A stretch of DNA of 64,000 bases from Chrysoporthe austroafricana (taxonomy: Eukaryota > Ascomycota > Sordariomycetes > Diaporthales > Cryphonectriaceae): assembly GCA_001051155.2 (NCBI GenBank), contig JYIP02000002.1:2239583-2303582 (forward strand). The letters run 5' to 3'. Positions 1-11,617 of the stretch are shown piece by piece. The notes beneath the pieces were generated by a model. That model did not search any database. It saw only the letters and a program-made list of their open reading frames with translations, and had not been told where the DNA came from. Every line of letters starts with the position of its first letter. Position 1 is the stretch's first letter. Position numbers and translations under genes: made by a program.

Positions 1-396
1 CGGCCCTTCTGTTGCTGTTTTTCCTGCTCGCTTCGATGCTCGAGCTCTGGGCTGATGTTCTCCAGTTGCATTGCTGCCTGTGCGTCGCAGCCATACTGCC
101 AATGCTGCCAGTTGCGCTAGTCAGTCATTGATGAGTGCGCAAGATTGCTTCGCCTTGGTACGGCAAAAGGCGGAACGTTGCGATGATTACTGGGCCGTCC
201 TGAGAGATTCTGGGACGAAGATTGCCATTGCGGCGTGCATTCATAGTTCACCGCGCACATTTCTGGTGTCTTGTTCTCCTGTTGGCGATCAATTCCGCGC
301 TGCTATTTAATCGGTCTTATGAGAAGAATATACACTCGATCGCACTAATAAAATACAGTCTGTCTGCCTCATTTGGCTACGCAACAGTCATGATTA
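1..396. other. Left-edge intergenic sequence
   Basis: No coding pattern is convincing here. The short open frames lack recognisable domains. The last part, next to the stop codon at 397, is probably the 3' untranslated region of the minus-strand propeller gene. Confidence 0.5.
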
Positions 397-2412
397 TCAA
401 GCGGTGGTCCCGTTCAGCACAGAGTTCGGAATGAGCTGCGGCATGGCGTCTTCCCAGTATCCGTCAGCCCAGACCGTCTTGTCCGACCCGTCTGCATTCA
501 TGAGCGTGATCTTGGCGTACGGCTGCCAGTTATCGTCATAGATGGGGCCCTCGTCCGCGAATCCGAACTGCGAGGTCACGTAAAAGATCCGCCCGTCCGC
601 CGTCCACACCCCATGGCCATCGTTGCCCAGCGACTCCGGCGTGAGGTTCTGGAAGTCCGACCCGTCCAGGTTCATGGTGCAGACATCGTAATTGTCATCG
701 TACGGGCCCGAGATCGGCCAGCTGGTGCGGCGGGTGAACATGAGCTTGGACCCCGTGGGCGCGAACCCGGGCAGGTTGTCCCACTCGGTCGTCAGGACCG
801 TCGTGTTCCGGGTCTCGAGGTCCAGGAGGCGGAGGCCGCCGGGCCAGTTCGCGCTCTGGTTCCACGTGCGGTACACGACGTAGCGACCGTCCGCCGAGAC
901 GGTCGGGTACCCGGCGTTGATGCCCGTCTCGTTCACGAGGACCTCATACCACGAGCCGTTGGCCGCAACGCGGTAGATGAGGCCCAGCTGGGTCTCCCGC
1001 CAGTCGAACCATGTGCCCAGCCCCGTGACCAGCCACTCGCCGTCCGGAGACCACGCCGACTGGAACGCGCCCGCGTCTGTATTGTCATCGAACTCGGGGC
1101 TGATGAGGTTGTCGGTGAGCGCCGGGAGGATCTCCTTCGCGTTTGTGCCGTCTGGGTTCATGACGTACAGGGAGCCGTTGGAGAGCTCCTGTTCAGTCAC
1201 CGCCAGGACGTTCTGCTTCGACAGCGTTGGGAAGACGTCCATTTGGCGGTACTCCCACTCGTCGTTCCAGCTGTAGAGGCGCCTGTTGATCGGGCGCCAG
1301 AGGAGCACATCGTCCGTCGTTTCCCATATGGCCTTCTCGTACACCATCAGACTCCCGTTTGGCGACCAGGCTGGAGAGGCCAAAACGCGGCCAGGGACCG
1401 CGGGCAGGCTGGTGGTGCCGTTGCTGTGGGCCGAGGCGTAGTTGATGCCGAACGTCTTGTTTCGATACCCAATGGTATCTGCGTCGACGTACTGGGGGAA
1501 GACCTTGACCCCACCGCCCGACGTATGTTCGATGCGATCCGTACCGGTGGCAAAGTCCACCGATACAATCTGGCTCTCTTCCTCGTCCATGAGGGCCAGT
1601 TGCCGGGAGAATACCGTGGCCTCCGTCGTCATCTCCCAGAAGACGATGCGAGATCCGTCCGGCGACCACTTGGGCGAGCCGAGGGAGTAGCCCGTCTTGT
1701 TGAGAACGCGGTGATAGCCGCTCCCGTCCGGCCGGATGGCGTAGATCGAGAGCTCCTGCGAGTGCTCCCAGCCCGTGACGTTGTTGTGGCCCCTCCACAG
1801 GGTGTCTTTGTCGGAGGAGAAGACGATCCACTCGCCGTCGGGCGACCAGGCCGGCCGGAAGTGGCCGTCCGGCAGCGACCAGTTGCCAGCGATCTCGGTG
1901 GTGTTGGTGATGTTCCACGAGGTGCCCGTCTCGAGGTCCAGCAGCCAGATGTTGCTCTTGTAGTTGTTGCGCGTGGAGTGGAAGGCCACCAGGCTCCCGT
2001 TGGGCGAGATGGCGCCGCCGCCCTCGACGGAGGGCGTCGTGGCGAGCGGCTCGAGGCCGGTCCCGTCGGGGCGCGCGCGCCACAGGTCCGGGTTGCCGTC
2101 GCCGTTGCGCTCGCTCGTGAAGACGATCCACTCGCCGTCCGGGGACCACTGCGCGTGGTACTCAAACACCGTGTTGTTCCCCAGCAGCAGGCGCTCGCCG
2201 CTGCCGTCCGCGTTGGCGACGTACAGCTTGGACGAGACCGGCGAGTTGCGGTTCATGTAGAAGATGCCCTTCTTGCCCTCAACGGGCGCATCGCGCACCG
2301 GGCGGGCGTGGTCGGCGCGCGCCTGCAGCGGCGAGGAGGCGCCCGCAGACTCGGCGTAGGGGCACGCCGCGGCGGCGAGCCTGGCGACGAGAGGAACGAG
2401 GAACCAGCGCAT
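397..2412 (-). CDS. Secreted TolB/PD40-type beta-propeller protein
   Basis: This is a single-exon gene for a 671-residue protein. The frame stays open upstream, but I chose the ATG at 2412 because it opens directly onto a secretion signal (MRWFLVPLVARLAAAA, probably cleaved near residue 17-25). About nine blade-like repeats run along the protein, each centred on a WSPDGEWIVF-type motif (variants ISPNGSLVAF, WSPDGSRIVF, WSPNGSLMVY, WSPDGEWLVT, VSADGRYVVY, FAPTGSKLMF). Each is followed by a strand with DLETG or NADGSG, as in PD40/TolB-like propellers. Many N-x-S/T sequons fit passage through the secretory pathway. No catalytic domain follows the propeller, so this is not a dipeptidyl peptidase IV. 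The ligand is unknown. The PD40 architecture is commonest in bacteria and the gene has no intron, so ancient transfer is possible but untested. Confidence 0.85.
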   Translation of the reverse strand: MRWFLVPLVARLAAAACPYAESAGASSPLQARADHARPVRDAPVEGKKGIFYMNRNSPVSSKLYVANADGSGERLLLGNNTVFEYHAQWSPDGEWIVFTSERNGDGNPDLWRARPDGTGLEPLATTPSVEGGGAISPNGSLVAFHSTRNNYKSNIWLLDLETGTSWNITNTTEIAGNWSLPDGHFRPAWSPDGEWIVFSSDKDTLWRGHNNVTGWEHSQELSIYAIRPDGSGYHRVLNKTGYSLGSPKWSPDGSRIVFWEMTTEATVFSRQLALMDEEESQIVSVDFATGTDRIEHTSGGGVKVFPQYVDADTIGYRNKTFGINYASAHSNGTTSLPAVPGRVLASPAWSPNGSLMVYEKAIWETTDDVLLWRPINRRLYSWNDEWEYRQMDVFPTLSKQNVLAVTEQELSNGSLYVMNPDGTNAKEILPALTDNLISPEFDDNTDAGAFQSAWSPDGEWLVTGLGTWFDWRETQLGLIYRVAANGSWYEVLVNETGINAGYPTVSADGRYVVYRTWNQSANWPGGLRLLDLETRNTTVLTTEWDNLPGFAPTGSKLMFTRRTSWPISGPYDDNYDVCTMNLDGSDFQNLTPESLGNDGHGVWTADGRIFYVTSQFGFADEGPIYDDNWQPYAKITLMNADGSDKTVWADGYWEDAMPQLIPNSVLNGTTA

Positions 2413-4818
2413 GGCGATTCTCTGCGGAAATAAACGCCTGCTGCGTGCCGGCTCCCGGTACCGCCATCTCCCACGTCGCACAACGAGGCCACAACTTTAT
2501 ATCACGACAAAACGACAGACAGCGACACACCTGCGTGCCGTTGTTCGCCACGAGGCTCGGTGGTAACCCCTATGCCGGCATGGCGACAACAGCCCTGCAA
2601 TCCTGCTGACTCCTGCGATGCAAGTGACATCTCGCAGCCACGTCTGGATGTGGAAGGTGACAGAGCGCGAGGAATACCACCCCGGCGTTTCCTGATGATG
2701 ACCTTCAGGAGTGGGTGATAGGCCTGTTTGCTCCCAGGGTGCGAAGTGCCGTGGACGATCAGTTCGGGATGTGGAAGCCTGATGGCAACCCTGCATTAGA
2801 TAATTGATACTGCACAGGCGGTGAATGTCACTGGATGTATTGTCGACGTCACGGCGATCTTTGCCGTGGGGGAACATTTTGGAGCATAACTCTGGTTATA
2901 AGGCGGCGTTGGAACAGGGCAGCAGGTGTGATGAGTAAGTCTCGCTGCGCGAGAGACAATACATCCGTACAATTCTCCCGCAGGCGTGGCTCCGTCCTCT
3001 CCCCTCGAGCTCAGCAAACTCGCTGAAGAGCACGTTGTCGGGCCGATAAGGCTTGACGATCTGTTCCTTTCTTTGAAAGCAAGATTAATAAACGTCGTAC
3101 TGGACTGGTACCAGTCCCCGTCGGCTGCGAGGCGAAGCTCCGACGTGAGAGTCCGAGGAGCTCGGAGGACTCCAGGACGCGTTCAGAGTTGACGGCTCCC
3201 GAGGTAATGGCTCACTTTTCACTTTCTCGTAGCTTGTCAGATGACTCGTAAATCAGGCACAGGCACTCGACCCACGAGGGGGTTCGTCACACCTCGTGGA
3301 CCGCTGCCCGTTCCCCTCACCAGGACCAGGGCAGTTGACATTGGACGACGACGTGCCGTGCTCCGCGGCCCTTGATGCAGAAAGGCCACCAGTTACTTGG
3401 CCCTCCAGCAGCAGCAGGAGGATCAGCGGCCGGGATCTGTTCTCGTCGACTATTGGCATATAGCGTGGCGACCTCGCGCGACGCACCGGTCCGGTCCCCT
3501 TCGAGACTGTGACGCGGCTTGTGTGGACGGATAGTTAAACTCTCCGCGATAGCGGTGAAAAGGTAATCCCCACAGACGGTAGATGAGGATCCCAGCAGGC
3601 TGAGAAATGCTGAGAAATGGCTCTTGCGACGCTGAGAAGAGGGAACTCGGACTGGGACGGACGTCCACGGGTGTCCGTGGGGGTTGGGAAGGAAAAGCCC
3701 ATATTACATAGTACGACGAAAGGGGAAATCGGTGAAGAGAGTAAAGAGTGAGGCTGTGGAACCATGGAAGTGTTTAAATCTCGTTGTTAGCTTGCAAGAG
3801 CGGAGATAGTTTGGCTGTCAGGTGGAAACCATTGAATCTGACTTTGCGTCTAATCACGTCTCCAGAGTTCGCACCTAATTATAACATAGTGGGGCCGAGA
3901 TCGCCCCAGGGGCCTTCTCAGCTATTCGCATAGGATCGATATTCTTATAGCATCCGCACAAAACAGTCTTCCGCTTTTCGACGTTTCGCCAAGCTCAAGG
4001 CTGCGCAATGCTACGCACAGCTGACTAGCTGCACTTAGCAGGTGGAACAGCCCATACCAGACCAGCATGGGACGCAGCAGATAAAGTCTTGCAGCCATTG
4101 AGAGGTCCTGGAGACGGGCGGACGACCAAGGTATTGAGCAGTAGGGAGTAAGCGTTGGCCTCAGGTGCTAGTTATGCACCGGACAACCTGCGTACTAAAA
4201 TAAAAGGTGTATAAATCGCTGCTATCCCCACCGCCAACCACGTGCTCCAGTTAACATTCGAGGTGTTTATAACTTTGTGTAACTATCGGTAATAACCTTA
4301 TAACACTAATTAGCACGTGCTCTGTTTCTCTCTCACCTTCGACCCGTTGTGTGGGCTTTATGTAATCATCCGAGGATAACCTGACTCCAATCAGCGCACA
4401 CTCTGTCTCCCCTCCTCTCTCGCGTGACCGCACAGTATAGTCCAGCAAGGAGCCCCGAACGAGGGTGAAGCGGAGAGATGGATAATAGTTGATGTAAAAA
4501 GCAGACAGATACACAAAAATGCTAGAGGGGTATTTGTAGCGATCCCGCAAACCATGCCTCGGACATGCCAGGGAAAGAAAAACAACTGCCCCCCTCCCCC
4601 CACCATATATACCAATGCGAATAGTGCCCTGCCTCATCTCACCAGCCCAGAATATCATCATGCCCAGGTCTGCCCCCTTGTCAGTCGCCCAGCAGTTGCC
4701 CAGAAATCACCCATACCATTTCATTTCGTCTCATCATATCCACATGTTCATCCAAAATCGTTTCCGTCGGTACCGTGTTCGTCAATCGCCGATATCTCGC
4801 AACCCCTCCCTCCATCAG
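2413..4818. other. Intergenic spacer, about 2.4 kb
   Basis: I see no gene with coherent coding pattern. The right end holds the 5' region of the propeller gene and the left end probably the 3' untranslated region of the giant gene. The part from about 3770 to 4560 is visibly more AT-rich than the flanks. Confidence 0.5.
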
Positions 4819-7800
4819 CTAGCTCCCCTTCAGCTTCTTCCATAGGCCCCCGAACCCGCCACCGCTCTTGGCGCCCGCGCCATCCGAGGTGAACAGCGAG
4901 GCCTTCCTCTCGTGGCGACGCTCGTCACTCCCGTCGCTCCTCTCCTCCCGCCTCTTCTTTCTCCTCTCCCGGTCGCCGCTCATGTCGGCATCCACGTCGG
5001 CGTGCCTCCTCCTGCGCCGCCTCTCCCGCCGCGCGGAGTCATCCTCACCCTCATCTACAGCGTCGGTCGTCATCCCTCCGTCGTTAGGCGGGGGCCCGGC
5101 GTCGACGTGGTCCTTGACCCAGCTCGAGGTGCCCGAGTGAGGCCAGCCTGAGGGCTCCGCTGCTGGCCGAGATGCCTTGTCCAGCCCGTCTGTGTGGCGG
5201 CGCGAGACTTTCGCCGGGCGCGAGTAGACGTAATCATCCTCGACCGACTCCGTCCGGCGGCGTGAGGGGGGCTTGGCCTCCGCTTCGCGGGCAGCCCGCT
5301 TCTCGGCATGGCGCCGGCGGCGCTCCTCGTCGTTCTCGCGGTCCTTGCGGCGCTCACGCCGGGCGGCCCGTCGCGCCTCGGCCTCGGCGTCGTTCGCTGC
5401 GAGTGCCTCGCGCTCCTTCTCGCGGTCGAGGCGCTTCTGTTTTCTCCGCTCTTCCCGCGCGGCGTCCTTCTCCTCAGCAGCCCGACGGCCGTCATCCGCC
5501 CGGGCGCGGGCGGCTTTTCTCTCGGCGCGCCGGGCTTCCTTCTCAGCTTGGCGCTGTGCCTCGGCCTCTTCGTCGTGCCTCCGCCGCTTCTCGCGGCGGG
5601 CTTCCTCCTTGGACTTCTCCGCACTCTCTCGTTCGGCACGTCGGGCGCGGTGAGACGCCTTGCGAGCTTCTGCATCAGCGTCTGTGACTATGCCTGCGTC
5701 CTCGCCGTCCGTGTGGTACGTGGTACGCCTACGAGGGGGCTCGGGTCGGGGATTGGATAGGAGACCTCCGAAGAGGCCGCCGAGTCCCTTCCTAGTGGAT
5801 CCGGTGGTATTTGAACGTCGCAAGCCCGGGGTCGGTGTTGCATCAGCATGCTCGACCATCACGATATCATCATCGTGAGCATATGACTGTGGCAAAGGTC
5901 AGCTCGCTGCCTCACAGCATCATGAGGCTCACAGGTAGTTCTCACCCTCGATGGTCTGCGGCGCGACGGCTTGTCCGCGTTCGGCTCTGCGTCGTTCGCG
6001 CCGGCCATGATGTCGTCGTCCTCATCCTGCCGCAAGGTCTGCTTGCGCCTACTGCTGGATCTGTCCAGGCCCGTGGGTTCGTGAACGCCCAAGACTTTGG
6101 CGGCCTTGGCGCTCATCTCAGGCACCTCCTCGGGGGGTGACATCAGGCCGCTGTGGACGTCGATGGACGGACGGCGCGATGACCTGCCTTCCTTGTGTCG
6201 TTTGTCGCGTGTGGACATGGATCGAGAGATTGGAGGCGTGCTGACGAGCACGTTCGGGAGCTTGGGCTTCGCGGGAGTTTCCACCGCCCTCTCTTTCTTC
6301 TCAGCGCGCTCGGCCTTGTCGGATGACGAGCCCTGGGAAGACAGCTTGTCCTCCTTCTCGGGCGAGTGCTCCCTGGGCTCCCTCTTATGCTCCTCGGAAG
6401 ACTTGGACTTGGACGAAGCCTTTTTCTCCTTGTCGCGGGGCGCCGGCGTGTTCCACAGACCCCAACTGGATCCGCCATCGCGGTTGATCTTAGGCCGTTC
6501 CTTCTTGCTTTCCTTCTTCACCTCGGGGGGCGAAGCCATCGGCGGCGCGTCGGGGACAGCAGGTGGCGGGGGAGGGATGGGAATCGCGGCGTCGTCGATC
6601 TTGATCTTGGAGGACCTCTTGCTGCTCGACTTCTTGTTCTTGGGAGGGCCCATGTCGATGATACCGACGATCTCGTCGGGATCCTCCTCATCCTCCCCTG
6701 GGAAGCTGCCGGGGATGTCGGTGATCTTCTTGGATTTGCTCCTGCTCTTAACCTCTTCCACCGGAGCTGGTGGCGGGGGTGGCGGGATGAGATCCGCCGG
6801 TGCCGGTGGCGGGGGCGGTGGTACGGGCCCGTCCTTGGGCGCCTCGAAGGCCTTGAGCTTGTCAGCAATCTTGCCCCCGACGGGTTTTCTCTTCATTGGT
6901 TCAGCGGCTGCTGGCAGGCTGGCCCCGACCTCGTCGCTCTCTGGTTCACGATGCGGTTCGGCAGGTGGCGTGGACGGTTTCGGGGGAAACGTGTCCTCCC
7001 TAGCTGGCCAGACACTAGCGACAACATCACCTCTGGCCGTGGCGCCACCAACGGCAGTGGTAGCTTCGAGAAGCTTGAAGGATGACCATGACTCAGCATG
7101 CGCAATCTCGGCTGCTGCCGACTGAGATGAACGCAGACGAACGTGGTGTGGAAAATAAGGTGTGCTGGGGTTGCAGTAGGGATTCACGAGGAGTGCGCGC
7201 ATGACTTACCGGCTCAGCCACCGAACTATTGCCCTTTTTGGTGCTAGTTGACTTCCTGGGTGCACCCCAGAAACTGAATGGGTCGGGCTGTGGCGCTTTC
7301 TTGATGGGCACAATAGGTTCGCGGGGGTGGGATAGGAACTCGTCGAGCTCGTCGAGCTGGTTGGGATCCAGCTTGGCGAGGTCCTTCTCGAGGTCATCGT
7401 CGAACTTGGCGTCGTCTGCCGGGGGGGCCGCCTCCTTGGCCGCCTCGGCCTCCTTGGCAGCCTCGGCCTCCTTCGCTGCCTCCTTGCGAGCCTTCCTGTT
7501 CGCGGAGAGTAGCTCGTAGCGCTCCTTGTCCTTCTTCAGGAGTTTGCGCCCGGCGTCCTTCCGCTTCTGGAGGTCCCTGAGCTCGGCCTCCTCCTTCTGG
7601 ATGGCCTCCTGCCGGGCCTGTTCCTCAGCCTCGCGCTGCAGCCTCTCCGCCTCCTCGCGCGCGGCCTGCTCCGCTGCTTCCTGGGCGGCCTTCTCGTCGG
7701 CGCGGGCCTGGCAGCTGGCAGAGAGCTTATCGAACTTCGCCGCATCCTTCCTGTTAAGCTTCCTGCCCGCGTCCTTCTTGGCCTGGAGTTCTGCGAGCTC

Positions 7801-10800
7801 GGCTTCTTCCTGGGCGATGGCGTCCAGTGCCGCCTGCTTCTCCTCCTCCTCCTTCCGGAGGCGGTCGGCCTCCTCCTGGGCAATCCGGTCGGCTTCGGCC
7901 TTGGCCTCGGCCGCAAGCCTCTCCTCCTCGATTCTCGCCCTCTCAGCGGCCTCCTTGGCCTCCTGCTCTTCTCGGGCCTTCTGCTCCTTCTCGGCCTTTT
8001 TCTTCTCCTTCTCTAGTTTCTCAAGCTCTTTCTTACTGAGCTTGGGCTCCTTCGACGAGGACGACTTCTTGCTGCTGTCCTTATCTGAGGACTTTGACTT
8101 GGCGTCGGTGAGTTCAGTGGACCCGCTGGGGTCATCCCAAATATTGCCACCGTCGCCCTCCTCCGCTGCCTTCAGATCCAGAATTGGAGGTATGGGTATC
8201 GGGGACGGGGATTTCGCAGCGTGGTCGTCCTTGCTGCTTGTCTTCTTGTCTTTGGACTTCTTGCTGGAGCCAAACGTGGGCCAGAGGTCATCATCCATGA
8301 GCTTGTCTTTGGTGTCCGCGATCGGGGTCGCCACGAACGTGTCTTCCACGACCTCGGCTGGGACATCCTTGGACTTCTTCTTCTTGGAACTGCCGCCGAA
8401 GCTCCAGATGTCTTCCACGACAGGCTCCTTCTTGGAAGATGGCTTTCCCCAGCCAAAGTCGAACCCGCTCACTTCAGGGATAGTGGGTGGCGCGGCTGCA
8501 GCCGCCGGGGAGTCCTCCACACCACCGAAGTCGATCAGGTCGCTGGTTTTGCCCTTCTTCTTCTTGTCCTTCTTGCCAGTGTCCCACGCAGACCACACAT
8601 CTTGCTCTTCGGCCTTCTTCGCAGGCTCTGGCACCGGCTCTTTGCTCTTCTCCTTGGGCTTCTTTGAGCTGGACAGGCCCCAGCCCGTCCAGTCGTCATC
8701 CGCGCCGTTGTCGTTGGACGGATCATCATCCGCCCACGACAGAGGTTGCGCGTCACCCTTGTTGTCCTCGTCTTTCGCGGCGTCTTCCTCGTGGAGCGCT
8801 GCCAGCTTCTCGGCCTCCGCAGATGCGCGCTCGTCGCGGCGGAACTCCAGTTCGGCCAGGCGATCCTTTTCAGGCCTCTTGAGCTTCTTTTTCGACTTGA
8901 GGGTGGCGATCTCGGCCTCCTCGGCAGCGATCTCGGCCGCGCGTTTCTCCTCTTCTTCGCGCTGCTTCTGCTCCTCGAGCTCTTTGGCCTCTTGCTCGGC
9001 CTTTTCGCGAGCCAGGCGCTCCTCCTCTTCGGCCTTGGCTGCGGCGGCACGCGCCTCCTCGTCACGCTTGTCTTTGCGGTCCTGAAGCTCCTTGAGGCGC
9101 GTCTTCTCCGGCTTCTTCAGCTTGGACCTGGCCAGGAGATCTGATAGCTCGCTCTCTTCAGCAGCCACCGCGGCGTCTTCCACCTCTTTTTGCAGTGCGG
9201 CCTCGTCCACTGGATCTTCCTCAACCGGCGGTGCGTCGTCAGGAGTCGGATCCTCGACTGGTGCATCGGTGCTCTCCTTGGCGGCGGCCAGCCGTTCGCG
9301 CTGCTCCTTGTTGTCCTGCAAGACTTTGAGACGGGCCTTATCGGTCCTCTTAAGCTTCGACTTGGACAGAAGGACCTCGAGCTCGAGCTCCTCCTCTTCG
9401 ATGATCTTGGCTGCTATATCATCGTCCTCGTCCTTGCTTCCGCTGCCGGCTTCGTCATCTCCAGCGGGTGCATCCTCAGCTGGGGGCGCGCCGCCCGCAT
9501 CGCCACTCGTATCCACGAGGGTATCTGCCTCGGCCTTCGCAGCGGCTTCCTGCTCGCGCCTCTCTTTGTTGTCCTGGAGCTCTTTAAGCCTCACCTTGTC
9601 GGGCTTCTTGAGTTTAGGCCTGGAGAGTAGGTATTCCAGCTCCGCCTCTTCTTCCTCGATGACTCGCGCAGCCTCGTCCTTCTCGGCCTGGGCGGCGCCG
9701 TCGTCCCCGAAAGAATCATCTACCGACGTCGGGGCCGTCTCGTCGGTCTTGGAGTCGGCTGTGTTGCCGCTGCTTTCTGGGACGGAATGTTCAGCAGCCG
9801 CGGCTGCCTCTTCGGCCTCGCGCGCGCGTGCCTCGGCCTTCTCCTGGAGCTCTCGGATCCGTTCCTTCTCCGGCCTCTTGAGCTTCCGCTTGGCCAGTAG
9901 CTCCTCGAGCTCTTCCTCTTCCTCTCGGATGATCCTGGCCTTCTCACCGGCTTCCTCCTGGGCAGTATCGCCCGTCTCAGCAGGAAGGTCGTCCGTAGGA
10001 ACATCTACGACATCGGCGGCAGCCTCGTCTTGCTCCTTGGCTGCCGCAGCTTCTTCAGCCTCTCGCGCGCGCTGCTCCGCATTCTCCTCGAGGATGCGCA
10101 GGCGCTCCTTCTCGGGTCTTTTGAGCTTCTTTTTGGACTGTAGGACGAGCATTTCTTCTTCCTCCTCCTGGGCGATACGCGCCTTCTCGTCCACTTCGGC
10201 TTGTGCAGGATCTATGCCATTGCTACCGTCCCCAGACGCTTTATCATCCACAGGAAGGGTTACTTCATCAGAAGGAGCAGGAGGATCCCCGCTGCCGTCA
10301 CCAGCAGCAGGTTGCTCCTCTTCGGTCTTGGTCTCGGCCGCGGCAGCTGCAGCCTCTGCTCTGGCTTTGGCATTGTCGGTCAAGACCTTGAAGCGGTCTT
10401 GCTGTTTCTTGGTCAGCTTACCAAGGATGTCCTTTTTGGTTTGCAGTTTCTGGAGTTCGGCCTCCTCTTCTTTGATGAGGGCGGCCTCAGCTTCTCTCTC
10501 GGCGTTGTTCTCCGGAACGGGCTCGCTCTCAGGCTCTGGTGGTGGTTCCTTTGAGGCTGGCGGGTCGTCCACGACGGCGATCTTCTTGTTCTTTTTCTGC
10601 AGCATCGTGTTAGCTCAGTCAGTATATAGTACACAATATAGGCAACATCACTACCAAACTTACATCCTTCTTGGCAGAAGACCAACCCCAGATGTCGTCA
10701 GCAGCTTCCGTCGTAGCAGCCGGCTTCTCCGCTTCTTTGGCCTTGTCCTCCGAGTACTTATTTTTGTTCAGATTGCCCCAGAAATCGTCATCGCCTGTCT

Positions 10801-11617
10801 TCGCCGCAGGCACGCCCCAGGAGAAGGTACCAACATCATTCTTCTTCTCGGCCGGCTTGCTGGCCGTGCCGAGAAAGTCGAACGTGTCCGCCTTGGGGTC
10901 TTCAGCCTGGTCCAGCGCGCCAAAGCTGAAGGTCGTGGTGGTCTTCTTCTTGGGCCTGGAACGGTCTATGCTCCACGGGTTGGCATCGACGGGCTCAGGC
11001 GACTTCGGCTTCTCCTCGACGGGTTTGGTCGCCTCGGGACCTGGGGACTTCAGACCTCCCCACCCCCAGCTCCCGGAGCCCCAGCCCAAATTTGAAGTCC
11101 ACGAGCTGAGGCCGGACGTGATCTTGTCTGCAGCCCCGCCAAGGCCAAGGTCCAGGGCGTCCTCCCCTCCTCCCCCTGCGTCGTCGAGCTTGATCTCGTG
11201 GAAGTCGGTCGAGGGGATATCCGGCAGGCCAAAGGAATCTGTCGCCTTGGCCTCCGTGATCTTTGCCTCTTTAGCCTCTTCGGTCTTGACCTCGGTGGTC
11301 TTGGCCTTGTTCTTCTTCTTGGTGCTCACGGGCGTGAAGCCCCAGATATCGTCGTCATTGGCATCTCCGCCACCCTGGTCGTCGTCTTTCTTGCCGCCGT
11401 CGTTCCCGTCGTTCCCACCGGCGCCGCCCGAGCCGCCCCCGGCGCCCGAGTCGCCGCCGTTCTGGTCTTTGTTCCCGTCTCCGCCATCCTCGGCGCCATC
11501 GCCGTCCTTCTTGTCGCCCTCATCGTCCAGCCAATTGAAGGATGTCTGCTGCCTCTTCTTCTTCTTGCCTGCGGCCTGGAAGAATCCACTTTCTGCGTCG
11601 AAGTCGAGCGGCTCCAT
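4819..11617 (-). CDS. Giant disordered repeat protein, four exons, about 2194 residues
   Basis: I join exons 11617-10664, 10596-7210, 7121-5946 and 5886-4819. All junctions are phase 0, with donors GTAAGT, GTAAGT and GTGAGA and CAG acceptors. The ATG at 11617 starts MEPLDFDAESGFF; the frame is open further upstream, so a longer N-terminus is possible. Residues 1-318 are Gly/Asp-rich with tryptophan motifs followed by lysines. Residues about 350-915 hold seven degenerate charged repeats of 45-50 residues, and two more lie near 1239 and 1314. Between them (about 950-1150) is a second tryptophan/lysine array. Residues about 1500-1640 carry polyproline tracts. The last 355 residues are an Arg/Glu-rich helical region flanked by GGLFGGLL and GGFGGLWKKLKG, with a WPHSGTSSWVKDH motif. 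There is no enzyme domain. The composition recalls fungal cortical or septal scaffolds such as leashin or septal-pore-associated proteins, but I cannot show orthology. Confidence 0.8.

Noticed and set aside
613..2433. Long plus-strand open frame (606 codons) opposite the propeller gene
   Set aside because: It mirrors the propeller repeats, is Arg/Val/Pro-rich with no domain, and lies fully antisense to a gene with signal peptide and PD40 motifs.
7526..11095. Two long Ser/Ala/Leu-rich plus-strand frames
   Set aside because: They are antisense readings of the Glu/Lys/Ala codons of the giant repeat gene, which has consistent splice sites and protein repeats.
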